The notes under the pieces are model-generated. The model was not told where the DNA came from. It saw only the letters and a list, made by a program, of their open reading frames with translations, and did not search any database. From Shewanella sp. UCD-KL12 (GTDB lineage: Bacteria > Pseudomonadota > Gammaproteobacteria > Enterobacterales > Shewanellaceae), in contig NZ_MPHJ01000005.1 of assembly GCF_001957125.1 (NCBI RefSeq), positions 248,001 through 312,000 of the forward strand: a stretch of 64,000 bases of DNA, given 5' to 3'. Numbering within the stretch: position 1 is the first letter of the stretch; every line of letters starts with the position of its first letter. The translations under genes and the position numbers were made by a program. Below are positions 17,816 to 25,449 of this stretch, in pieces.

Positions 17816-18427
17816 ATGAAAATCAAAACTATCGCATTAGCAACAGTAATCGCAACAGCAATGTCAGCTCCAGCAATGGCTGCAGACTGGTTCATCGGTG
17901 GTGGTGTCGGTGCACAGCAGAACACTTACAAAGGCTCTTCACAGGCCAATGTTGATCCAGGTTTTAACGCACAGAGCTTTAAAGAAACTGAAAACAATGA
18001 GTTCTATGAAGTTCGTGTTGGTGCATATTTGAATGATAACAACCGTGTGTACTCAACTTATAACTATAACTCAGACGATTTCAGCAGACAGCAGAGCCTC
18101 ATGCTTTCTTATGACTATCTTGTCGGTCTAGGTGCGAGCAATAAGTTAAACTGGTTTATCGGTGCATCAGCTGGTGTGAACCACATTAGCCCAGACACAG
18201 ATGAGCTTAGTTCAAAGAACCGTTTCGTTTGGGGTGGTCAAACTGGTCTAATGTACAAGATAAATGACCAACTAAGTACAGAGATTGGTTACCGCTACCT
18301 TAAGCAGGACTATGATGTATCTGAGACAACTCCAGTCCCATCTCCAACTGACAAAATTGGTTGGACAAACCAAGCATCACTAAATGACAGTCAGCAACTT
18401 TATCTTTCAGTTGATTACCGCTTCTAA
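17816..18427 (+). CDS. Small outer-membrane beta-barrel protein, paralogue 2
   Basis: A 203-residue tandem paralogue of the preceding gene. It has the same signal peptide type (ending APAMAA), DWFIGGGVGAQQNTY, KLNWFIGASAGVNHISP, FVWGGQTGLMYK and a terminal SVDYRF. Differences concentrate in the loops after the first strand and near 165-185, as expected for surface-exposed loops. Its promoter matches the first copy in layout, so both are probably controlled by the same response regulator. A strong terminator follows. The pair is most simply explained by local gene duplication including the promoter. Confidence 0.87.
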   Translation: MKIKTIALATVIATAMSAPAMAADWFIGGGVGAQQNTYKGSSQANVDPGFNAQSFKETENNEFYEVRVGAYLNDNNRVYSTYNYNSDDFSRQQSLMLSYDYLVGLGASNKLNWFIGASAGVNHISPDTDELSSKNRFVWGGQTGLMYKINDQLSTEIGYRYLKQDYDVSETTPVPSPTDKIGWTNQASLNDSQQLYLSVDYRF

Positions 18428-18444
18428 GCAAAGCTGTTAATTAA

Positions 18445-18465
18445 AGCCCCGCAAGGGGCTTTTTT
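18445..18465 (+). terminator. Terminator of the second barrel gene
   Basis: AGCCCC-GCAA-GGGGCT followed by TTTTT, 17 bp after the stop codon. Confidence 0.85.
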
Positions 18466-18731
18466 GTGCCTGCCTTTAAAGAGCGCTATGTCCGTAAGCG
18501 GCATATTTATCACTGATATAAAGATTGCACTTAGTTCAAATAACTCCCTCAAGTCCATTCAAACCCGTTAAAAATTTGTATTAACCCCACCCTGCGTGTA
18601 ACAAGCACAAAAAAATCGCTTTTTCTTCCGATTTTCAGCGACTTTTTTCTACATTCAACATAATTAACTATTCACTACAGTACCCGCACTGATAGAATAA
18701 TCAGACCATCCAGAAACTATTAGGACTCCCC

Positions 18732-18935
18732 ATGAGCCTTGAACTACTGTCCAAGCTGGAGACAAAAATCCAAGCAGCACTTGAAACTATCGAGCTATTG
18801 AAAATGGAGCTTGAAGAGGAAAAACAGAAAGGGATTAGCTTGACTGAGCAAAACCAACAATTGAGCCAAGATTTAAACTCTTGGAACGAAAAAGTCACTG
18901 GACTTGTTGGCTTGCTCAATGAAGAAGTGAGCTAG
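18732..18935 (+). CDS. zapB: Cell division protein ZapB
   Basis: A 67-residue, almost fully helical coiled-coil protein. Its N-terminus ([20 protein letters not shown]) matches ZapB closely, and the C-terminus ([17 protein letters not shown]) matches the end of the family. ZapB joins the FtsZ ring through ZapA and links it to the chromosome terminus. The protein is slightly shorter than the roughly 80-residue enterobacterial form. The start at 18732 has an AGGA ribosome site. It stands alone between two intergenic stretches. Confidence 0.85.
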   Translation: MSLELLSKLETKIQAALETIELLKMELEEEKQKGISLTEQNQQLSQDLNSWNEKVTGLVGLLNEEVS

Positions 18936-18963
18936 TTAATAGCTTTATAGCATGAGCGAAGAT

Positions 18964-19176
18964 TTAAGCCATCTTCGCTTCGCTACTTTGAGCCTCAATG
19001 AGCTCATTTAATTCTATGATGGCCTGCTTTACTTTAGGTACACTTTTCCTCGGTAATAAAAATCTCCCTTTTTCAAATTCTAATCGACCTAGGTCTTTAA
19101 CCCAGATCACCCCAGATAAGAATATGCGCGCGTGTTTGACAATAAGCTTTGGTGCGTAAACAGGAAAAACTCTCAC
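18964..19176 (-). CDS. Small conserved-looking protein with GTG start
   Basis: A 70-residue protein I do not recognise. The GTG at 19176 is chosen because a full-strength ribosome site (AAGGAGG, 19181-19187 on the complement) lies 4 nt before it; the longer reading from 19230 would put that site inside the gene. The protein is basic with a beta-rich start (VRVFPVYAPKLIVKHARIFL) and a helical acidic end. It converges on zapB, and the 28 bp between the two stops hold no obvious terminator. Confidence 0.65.
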   Translation of the reverse strand: MRVFPVYAPKLIVKHARIFLSGVIWVKDLGRLEFEKGRFLLPRKSVPKVKQAIIELNELIEAQSSEAKMA

Positions 19177-19394
19177 ATTGCCTCCTTGTGCTGTACTTGT
19201 GCTTGCTTTAAGAAAATGAGCCCTGGCCACTTTGTATTTGTTGTTGGATCAGACTCTGTCTTTGACACGTGTTTTACCATGAGAGTTTCATTAAATTATG
19301 TTTTTTTTTGTAAATATTTGAAACCGTACCAGTAGCGGTAAAACTTTTTCTTGTCTATCAGACTTATAGCTAAGTCATTATTTTAAAATGTCAC

Positions 19395-19502
19395 TTGCCA
19401 AAAAATTGACACCCTGCTAGATTAGAATGGTTACTCAGGGTAAAACTGAGCCCTATGGCTCGATGACCGTATTTCTTGCGACCAGGAAATACGGTTTTTT
19501 TT
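19395..19502 (+). ncRNA. Candidate small RNA with promoter and intrinsic terminator
   Basis: A strong plus-strand terminator (ACCGTATTTC 19466-19475 / GAAATACGGT 19486-19495, then T to 19502) has no plus-strand gene before it: the nearest upstream ORF on this strand ends at 18935. A plausible promoter, TTGCCA (19395-19400), 17 bp, TAGATT (19418-19423), predicts a start near 19430. The resulting RNA of about 70 nt would fold two more small hairpins (CTCAG/CTGAG and GAGCC/GGCTC). The dsbA-srkA neighbourhood is where spf (Spot 42) sits in Escherichia, but the sequence does not match Spot 42 as I know it. Confidence 0.5.
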
Positions 19503-19587
19503 ACGCTTTAAAAACTCGCCCACCCCCCTGCCTCACCTTGCATCAAGTCATTTAAGGCCTTATCGCAGCGCTTAATGAGAATAGGCT

Positions 19588-19939
19588 GACACAAAGTCGG
19601 TTGTTCAGCATCCATGGTCAACCGACATAACTCTCAGAAACAAGAAATCCAGACACAAAACAGATTAGTAACCTTGACCTACACGGTCTTAAATGTTCCA
19701 TACATTTCAAAGACATTTCCCATATCCATATGGGGCAGATGTAGTGAATGCCAAGATGATGTCTGGAACATCATTGGCCCATGGCTAAACTGCATAACTC
19801 TTTATTACAAGAAGCCAGACACAAATACCAAAGCTATCCATCCATGGGCTTTGGCATAACTCTTTAATGCAGGGAAGCCAGACACAAAGCAGATTAGTAA
19901 CCATCCATGGCTAATCTGCATAAGTGTTCCAGACACAAA
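19588..19939. repeat. Tandem array of variable-stem hairpins with conserved flanks
   Basis: Units begin with GACACAAA at 19588, 19652, 19818, 19881 and (last, partial) 19932. Complete units contain a perfect stem around a loop with ATCCATGG, then a CATAACTCT-like tract. Stems differ: GTCGGTTG/CAACCGAC (19596-19603, 19619-19626), CCAAAGC/GCTTTGG, and GCAGATTAG/CTAATCTGC (19889-19897, 19911-19919). The second unit is split by about 100 bp that carries four further perfect hairpins. Basic period is 63-64 bp. No credible ORF is present. I do not recognise the family. Confidence 0.7.
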
Positions 19940-19963
19940 AAAGGAGCCGTGAGGCTCCTTTTT
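19938..19963. terminator. dsbA: Bidirectional terminator after dsbA
   Basis: AAAAAGGAGCC (19938-19948), GTGA loop, GGCTCCTTTTT (19953-19963). It serves minus-strand dsbA and could also end any plus-strand RNA from the hairpin array. Confidence 0.85.
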
Positions 19964-19988
19964 AGATTTTAGTCTTACTCGACCGATA

Positions 19989-20600
19989 TTACTTCATTGA
20001 AGTTAGGTAGTAAGCGATATCTAATAGTTCGTCATATGACTTAATAGCGCCTGTTTCTACGCGGTACTTGCCATTAACAACTAAAGCTGGAACACCAGAG
20101 ATCTGAGCGTTCTCTGTCGCTCGCTTCATCTGTGACATCTGTGCACTGACCATAAACGAGTTAGCTGCAGCGTCGAAATCTTTACCGTCTACACCGTTGG
20201 CAATAAATACCTGACGGATATCATTGCGGCTAGTGAAACGTTGCTTCTTTTCATGAATAGCAGAGAAGATTGCCTTCTCTATCTTTTCATCAACTTTTAG
20301 CTGATGAGCAACAGCAAAAGCGCGAGACATCTCTACACCCATCTCTTTACCGATAAACTCAACATGCTTCTGCTTAAAGACCACACCTTCAGGCTTGTTA
20401 GCTTTAATTTGTGGCACTTGAGTCTTTGAGAAGTTGAAACAATGGCCACAATAGAAAGAGAAAAACTCAGTAATTTCAGGCTTAGCCGTTGCTGGTCCCT
20501 GATTGATCACTGTGTAGTGAACACCTTCTTTATAATCGGCAGCTAAGGCAGCCATTGGTGCCATTAACATAGCGACAGCAATTAATAATGCTTTTTTCAT
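19989..20600 (-). CDS. dsbA: Thiol:disulfide interchange protein DsbA
   Basis: A 203-residue periplasmic oxidase that introduces disulfide bonds into exported proteins and is re-oxidised by DsbB. The start at 20600 (MKKALLIAVAML) has a good ribosome site and gives a normal signal peptide ending in ALAA; a longer frame would add 19 residues before it. The active site reads FYCGHCFNF, so the dipeptide between the cysteines is Gly-His instead of the usual Pro-His. The cis-proline loop (SGVPALVVNGKY) is intact. It lies downstream of srkA on the same strand, as in Escherichia. Confidence 0.93.
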   Translation of the reverse strand: MKKALLIAVAMLMAPMAALAADYKEGVHYTVINQGPATAKPEITEFFSFYCGHCFNFSKTQVPQIKANKPEGVVFKQKHVEFIGKEMGVEMSRAFAVAHQLKVDEKIEKAIFSAIHEKKQRFTSRNDIRQVFIANGVDGKDFDAAANSFMVSAQMSQMKRATENAQISGVPALVVNGKYRVETGAIKSYDELLDIAYYLTSMK

Positions 20601-20735
20601 GGTGATTCCCTTATTTCTGCATTTCGCAGCGTATTTTGATAATTTGGAGGATAACATAATGTTCTTTCGAGTCTAGCTCAAGCCTATAAGTTCATTTTTC
20701 TGTTACAAAATGATAGATCAAACAGCTTATTAACC

Positions 20736-21740
20736 TTAATAACCCGGTATTAGACTCAAAGCTGGCTCATCTAAAACAGCCAATTGCTCTTTAAATCCTA
20801 AGATCTGTTGCTCCCAATACCTTTCTTCTGCATACCAAGGAAAGTTCATAGGAAAAGCCGGATCTTCCCAGCGACGACTCAGCCACGCATTGTAATGCAG
20901 CATTCTCATCGCTCTTAAGGGTTCTATCAGCTTAAGTTCACTGCTATCAAATTCGCAGAACTCCTCATAGGATTCTAGCAATATTTCGAGTTGCAGCACC
21001 TTCTGTGCACGGTCTCCGGTCAACATCATCCACAAGTCCTGCACTGCAGGTCCTGTACGAGCATCGTCAAGGTCGACAAAGCCAGGGCCGTCCGGCGTCC
21101 AAAGAATATTACCAGGATGCAGATCGCCATGAAGTCGAATTTGACTATGAGGCTGCCTAAACCAGATCTCTTTAGACTTTTCCAGCACTTGTTCTACGAT
21201 AGTAAAATAGGGAGTAACTAATGAGCTAGGCACATGGCCAGACTCCTTTAACCAGCTAAGCGACTCATCGCCGAGCAGCTTAGGGCTGACGATATCACGA
21301 TGAGCAAATTTACCTTGCTTAGAGAATTGGTGAATGCGACCTATAAACCTTCCGGTTGCTTCAAGCTGATCTAGGTTATCTACTTCAAACGAGCGTCCAC
21401 CAATAGAGGGAAATAGCGCAAACTTAAACCCTTGATATTGGTGTAGAGATCGCCCATCAATAATCACAGGAGTGGCGACTGGTACCTCTTCATCCACCAG
21501 TGCTTGAGAAAAATCATGCTCCTCTTGGATCTGTTCATCAGTCCAACGCTCAGGACGATAGAACTTCACCACATAACGAACATTATTATCGCAGCGAAAC
21601 TGATAAACTCGGTTTTCATAACTGTTGAGTGCTAACAAGCCTGTTTCGGGGTAGATGCCTAAGCTCTCAATGGCATCTAGAATCAGATCAGGTGTGAGCG
21701 CTTGGTAATGGAACCCTGAGCCCTTATCTGCTGTACTCAT
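20736..21740 (-). CDS. srkA: Stress response kinase A
   Basis: A 334-residue protein of the SrkA/RdoA (YihE) family, a Ser/Thr kinase with an aminoglycoside phosphotransferase-like fold linked to survival under stress. The catalytic loop HGDLHPGNILW and the metal-binding GFVDLDDA are both intact, near residues 200-225. Its start overlaps the end of the small upstream gene by 4 nt, so the two are translationally coupled. dsbA follows 135 bp downstream. The order srkA-dsbA is conserved with Escherichia. Confidence 0.93.
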   Translation of the reverse strand: MSTADKGSGFHYQALTPDLILDAIESLGIYPETGLLALNSYENRVYQFRCDNNVRYVVKFYRPERWTDEQIQEEHDFSQALVDEEVPVATPVIIDGRSLHQYQGFKFALFPSIGGRSFEVDNLDQLEATGRFIGRIHQFSKQGKFAHRDIVSPKLLGDESLSWLKESGHVPSSLVTPYFTIVEQVLEKSKEIWFRQPHSQIRLHGDLHPGNILWTPDGPGFVDLDDARTGPAVQDLWMMLTGDRAQKVLQLEILLESYEEFCEFDSSELKLIEPLRAMRMLHYNAWLSRRWEDPAFPMNFPWYAEERYWEQQILGFKEQLAVLDEPALSLIPGY

Positions 21741-22030
21741 AAGTAACTCCGTAATAAACTCTCAAGGTATTCAAGTACCTCATAATCATCGTCTCGCTCA
21801 ACGCTGAGCCAACAGATATCCCCATAGAACTCATAATTAAGCTGAATATAGGTTCCTTCAAAAAGAAGCAACCATTGATGTCTGTCGGCGCCATCATGCT
21901 GCTCAATCACTCTAGAGTCGATGGCGCGAGACAAAGGCTCGGCAAACTTTGCAAACTCATCAAAATTGATATCGGCTGCTATTGATAAGCTGCGCGCTTG
22001 AGCATCAAGCTTTAACTCGCTTAACTTCAT
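21737..22030 (-). CDS. Small acidic protein upstream of srkA (possibly DUF3630)
   Basis: A 97-residue soluble protein, start chosen at ATG 22030 (MKLSELKLD); an in-frame TTG at 22048 would add six residues. It is rich in acidic residues and aromatic strands (HQWLLLFEGTYIQLNYEFYG, then DICWLSVERDDDYEVL). It resembles DUF3630 proteins of Vibrio and Shewanella as I remember them, which is not a firm assignment. It overlaps srkA by 4 nt, and takes the place that yihD has in Escherichia, but it is not a YihD homologue by sight. Confidence 0.7.
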   Translation of the reverse strand: MKLSELKLDAQARSLSIAADINFDEFAKFAEPLSRAIDSRVIEQHDGADRHQWLLLFEGTYIQLNYEFYGDICWLSVERDDDYEVLEYLESLLRSYL

Positions 22031-22140
22031 TAATATATGTCTCTTCAAGCTGGGAGATAACTGCTGCAGACGAGTCTACAGCATTGAGAATTGTAAAAGT
22101 GCAGCTTCAGTGGTCGAGTTAACCACTCAAAGTCAGCTGG

Positions 22141-22440
22141 CTAGTGTACCAACTTGTCGACAAAGCTTTGGCAAGTTAATCCGCCAGTATCATTAGCCAC
22201 ACATAAGTGACCACACTGGTAACTTCCCACACCTGAATCACTAAGCCTTACTAGGCCAGAGCCTTTCAATAAGCACTGCTCCGAAGTCGAGTAATAACCA
22301 GAAATATGCGTGCTAAGTTCGGCATTTTCAGGGAGCTGCTCAACATCAGCGTAATAGAATAGAGTCCATTCAGGGTTTTGTGTACACGCAGTCAAAGACG
22401 AGATAAATACTCCTACTAAAACCCACTTCATGAATCTCAT
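22141..22440 (-). CDS. Small cysteine-containing lipoprotein
   Basis: A roughly 100-residue lipoprotein with a clear signal (SSLTAC). The start at 22440 (MRFMKWVLV) is favoured by GGAG six bases upstream; the longer frame from 22464 would begin inside the neighbouring terminator. The mature part holds four further cysteines, which could form two disulfides (EQCLLKGSG, SYQCGHLCVAND, LTCQSF). No known family recognised. It is the next gene upstream of the 21737-22030 gene on the same strand, about 110 bp away. Confidence 0.7.
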   Translation of the reverse strand: MRFMKWVLVGVFISSLTACTQNPEWTLFYYADVEQLPENAELSTHISGYYSTSEQCLLKGSGLVRLSDSGVGSYQCGHLCVANDTGGLTCQSFVDKLVH

Positions 22441-22462
22441 ACAAACTCCATTAATTAACGGC

Positions 22463-22496
22463 AAAAAAATAGGCGAACCTTAAGTTCGCCTATTTT
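22463..22496. terminator. Strong terminator after the PE-repeat gene
   Basis: A 13-bp perfect stem (22466-22478 with 22484-22496) with a CTTAA loop; a run of seven A at 22463-22469 gives a T run for minus-strand transcripts from 23377. Confidence 0.85.
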
Positions 22497-22555
22497 ACAC
22501 GTCTTTAAACCCGTTTGGGTAAACAATATCTGTCGCTAGATATTACCAATAGTTA

Positions 22556-23377
<822 letters not shown>

Positions 23378-23778
23378 TGTCGTCCACCAGTGATTGACCT
23401 CAACCTTGTTTCAGGCTGTATGTATTTTATTCAAGTTTAGATAGTAACCGATATTAGTAATGCATTCTCTTACTTCAAATCAAGTATTTATATCTCTTTT
23501 TAACCCTATTTTTCAACTTTAAGCGCTTATTTACAACAATTCGCACAATCTAGGCTTGAATATGAATATCCATTCTGTCATTAAATTCATGCAGGCTCAT
23601 TAAAATCAGATGAAATATAATTAAAGTTTAGTGCCGTTAAACCACTATTTTGTGCGCTTCTTCATAGTTTAAGCGACCATAATTGAAGCATACTCAAATC
23701 AAGTCATATAATACCCAAGTAAACTACTAAGGTATTAATCTTATCGATTTTAGCTCGATTGCGTTATCAGGATAGCAT
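23378..23778. other. Divergent intergenic region with a plus-strand promoter
   Basis: The 401 bp hold no ORF of note. The clear element is TTGAAG (23683-23688), 18 bp, TATAAT (23707-23712), a near-consensus promoter for the YgbA-like gene. An inverted repeat TAATACC/GGTATTA (23709-23715, 23731-23737) overlaps the -10 box and start region, a typical repressor position. Confidence 0.55.
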
Positions 23779-24171
23779 ATGGAAACTCAAGAACTTCTCA
23801 GTGGAAAATTACTTAGAGAGTATCAAACCATCAAGGCTATGGTTCAGATCTACTGCAAAGCCCATAAGCAGATGGATAGCGCAGACTGTGACGAATGCCA
23901 AGAGTTTCTTGCCTATGCCCATACCCGCTTAGATAGATGCCCTTACGGCCAAGACAAGCCCACATGTAATAAGTGCCCAGTTCATTGCTATAAGCCGCAC
24001 ATGAAAGCCAAAGCAAGAGAGATAATGATTTTCTCTGGGCCGAAAATGTTACTGCCTCACCCGATAATGGCCATTCAACACCTTCTATCTGGCCGAGGCC
24101 CTGTGCCTGGAAAACCACCTGCACACCAATCTAATCGGCATATAAGAAAGCAGCAAGCTGAGCAATCATAA
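23779..24171 (+). CDS. YgbA-like nitrous oxide-stimulated promoter family protein
   Basis: A 130-residue cysteine-rich protein matching the family named after the nitrous oxide-stimulated promoter, which includes Escherichia YgbA. Cysteines occur in spaced sets (CKAH, CDECQEF, RCPYG, CNKCPVHCYKPHM), suggesting metal or Fe-S binding. The C-terminus (FSGPKMLLPHPIMAIQHL) is the conserved family segment. In Escherichia the gene belongs to the NsrR nitric-oxide regulon; I did not find a convincing NsrR site here, but an inverted repeat covers the -10 box. AGGA serves as ribosome site. Confidence 0.82.
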   Translation: METQELLSGKLLREYQTIKAMVQIYCKAHKQMDSADCDECQEFLAYAHTRLDRCPYGQDKPTCNKCPVHCYKPHMKAKAREIMIFSGPKMLLPHPIMAIQHLLSGRGPVPGKPPAHQSNRHIRKQQAEQS

Positions 24172-24192
24172 TAAGCCCTTTAACTTAAGGGA

Positions 24193-24220
24193 GCAGCACA
24201 TACGTTAAAGCATGTGCTGC
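24193..24220. terminator. Hairpin after the YgbA-like gene
   Basis: GCAGCACAT (24193-24201) / ATGTGCTGC (24212-24220), a perfect 9-bp stem without a T run on the plus strand. Possible terminator or 3' stabiliser. Confidence 0.4.
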
Positions 24221-24410
24221 AAAACTTGTCCTATCAGCTTTTTGCCAAGATGTATTGCATCTCAGTTATTGCCTAACTTTTATTGCCTAGCTTTACTCTA
24301 CGATTTCGATTTATTTATTCATTTTAACTAAATTGTCGCTTTAATCATCTGCTGTTTATTTACTCTAATTAACTTGCTCTTGCTTTCAGTTGAGTTGACA
24401 ATGAATTGCT

Positions 24411-25322
24411 ATGAATGAATTTAGTGACTTTTTCTCACAGGGTTATTGGTGGTTATCACTACTCGGCGGTCTTCACTGCATCGGGCTGGGTCTTTATATT
24501 CGTTTTATCTATCGAGAGGGTAACGGCAACCACAAATTACTGGGTGGTATCTTTAGCTTATTGGCGCTGTATTTCTTTACTGGCATGCTTAACCGAGATA
24601 ACTCCCCGGCTCCTATACACCTACTTTTTACGCTTATTGTTCCCGTTTACTTTCTCTTGATGCCACTCCTGTATCTCTACTGCTACCGAAGTTTGCATAA
24701 TATTCGTCGCTCAATCAGCTTCTCGAAGCATTTTTACCTTGCTCTGATCGTTGCCGTTATTGTGCTGATAGCCGCTTTAGCCAGTAAAAACGTTATGCCA
24801 GAACCGAGTTTAATTGCATTAAGCAAAGAGACCAGATTGGGTTACATGGGCCAATTAGGCACCCTACTGCCGGGGTTACTCAGCATTCAAACCGCCACCT
24901 ACTTTGTGCTGATAATACGCATGCTCATCAAAGCGCAAGGACATAAACCTAAGGTGCATCAAGAGAGCCTAAGGGATATAAAGTTTCGTTGGTTGTTAGT
25001 GCTGACCTTTGCAATGATGGCAAATTGGTTAATCCGCACCATACTTGTCATCCTTCCCTTCTATTTCGGCGATCAAATCTCCGAATTGACTCAAGTGTTT
25101 ACCCGTTTAGCCCTACTACTAACCATCTATATTCTTGCTATCTATGGACTGCAACAGATAACCAGAGCCGCATACTTGAGAGGTAAACTCACCATAAACG
25201 TCGCTAATAACAGCAGTTTAAATAAGACAAACTCACAACTATTGAGCTCAGAAGAGTTGAGCTACCTGCACCAGTTGTTAAAAGAGGAACCCAAAAAAGA
25301 TCAAGCAGATCATAAACTGTGA
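24411..25322 (+). CDS. Seven-helix membrane protein like the sensor half of AraC-type regulators
   Basis: A 303-residue protein with seven or eight hydrophobic segments (first at about 13-32, last at about 228-248) and a soluble tail of about 50 residues. The membrane part resembles the N-terminal 7TM sensor of a group of AraC-family regulators, and the tail (LLSSEELSYLHQLLKEE) looks like the linker that normally precedes the DNA-binding HTH. Here the frame ends with a normal stop just after that linker, and no HTH sequence follows before the peptidase gene at 25450. It may be a stand-alone sensor or a relic. The AraC link is a judgement from pattern. Confidence 0.6.
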   Translation: MNEFSDFFSQGYWWLSLLGGLHCIGLGLYIRFIYREGNGNHKLLGGIFSLLALYFFTGMLNRDNSPAPIHLLFTLIVPVYFLLMPLLYLYCYRSLHNIRRSISFSKHFYLALIVAVIVLIAALASKNVMPEPSLIALSKETRLGYMGQLGTLLPGLLSIQTATYFVLIIRMLIKAQGHKPKVHQESLRDIKFRWLLVLTFAMMANWLIRTILVILPFYFGDQISELTQVFTRLALLLTIYILAIYGLQQITRAAYLRGKLTINVANNSSLNKTNSQLLSSEELSYLHQLLKEEPKKDQADHKL

Positions 25323-25449
25323 TCTACTTGAACAAATATACCATCGCTTTTTAACTCACTATATTTCCGATCCAACCCTTTTACGCTATTGTGTCAGCGA
25401 CAAAAATAATTATTACCAACCAAAGCATTCAGACATAAAAGGGATCAAG

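Noticed and set aside
19132..19335. 67-codon plus-strand ORF
   Set aside because: It overlaps the better-supported small gene with a full ribosome site on the other strand.
19395..19502. Spot 42 (spf) orthologue
   Set aside because: The neighbourhood fits, but the sequence lacks the Spot 42 5' region and terminator as I know them.
19614..19859. 81-codon plus-strand ORF in the hairpin array
   Set aside because: It has no ribosome site, runs through repeated hairpins and its composition follows the repeats.
19588..19939. CRISPR-like array
   Set aside because: The variable parts are short complementary stem arms within the unit, not 28-40 bp spacers between identical repeats, and no cas gene is present.
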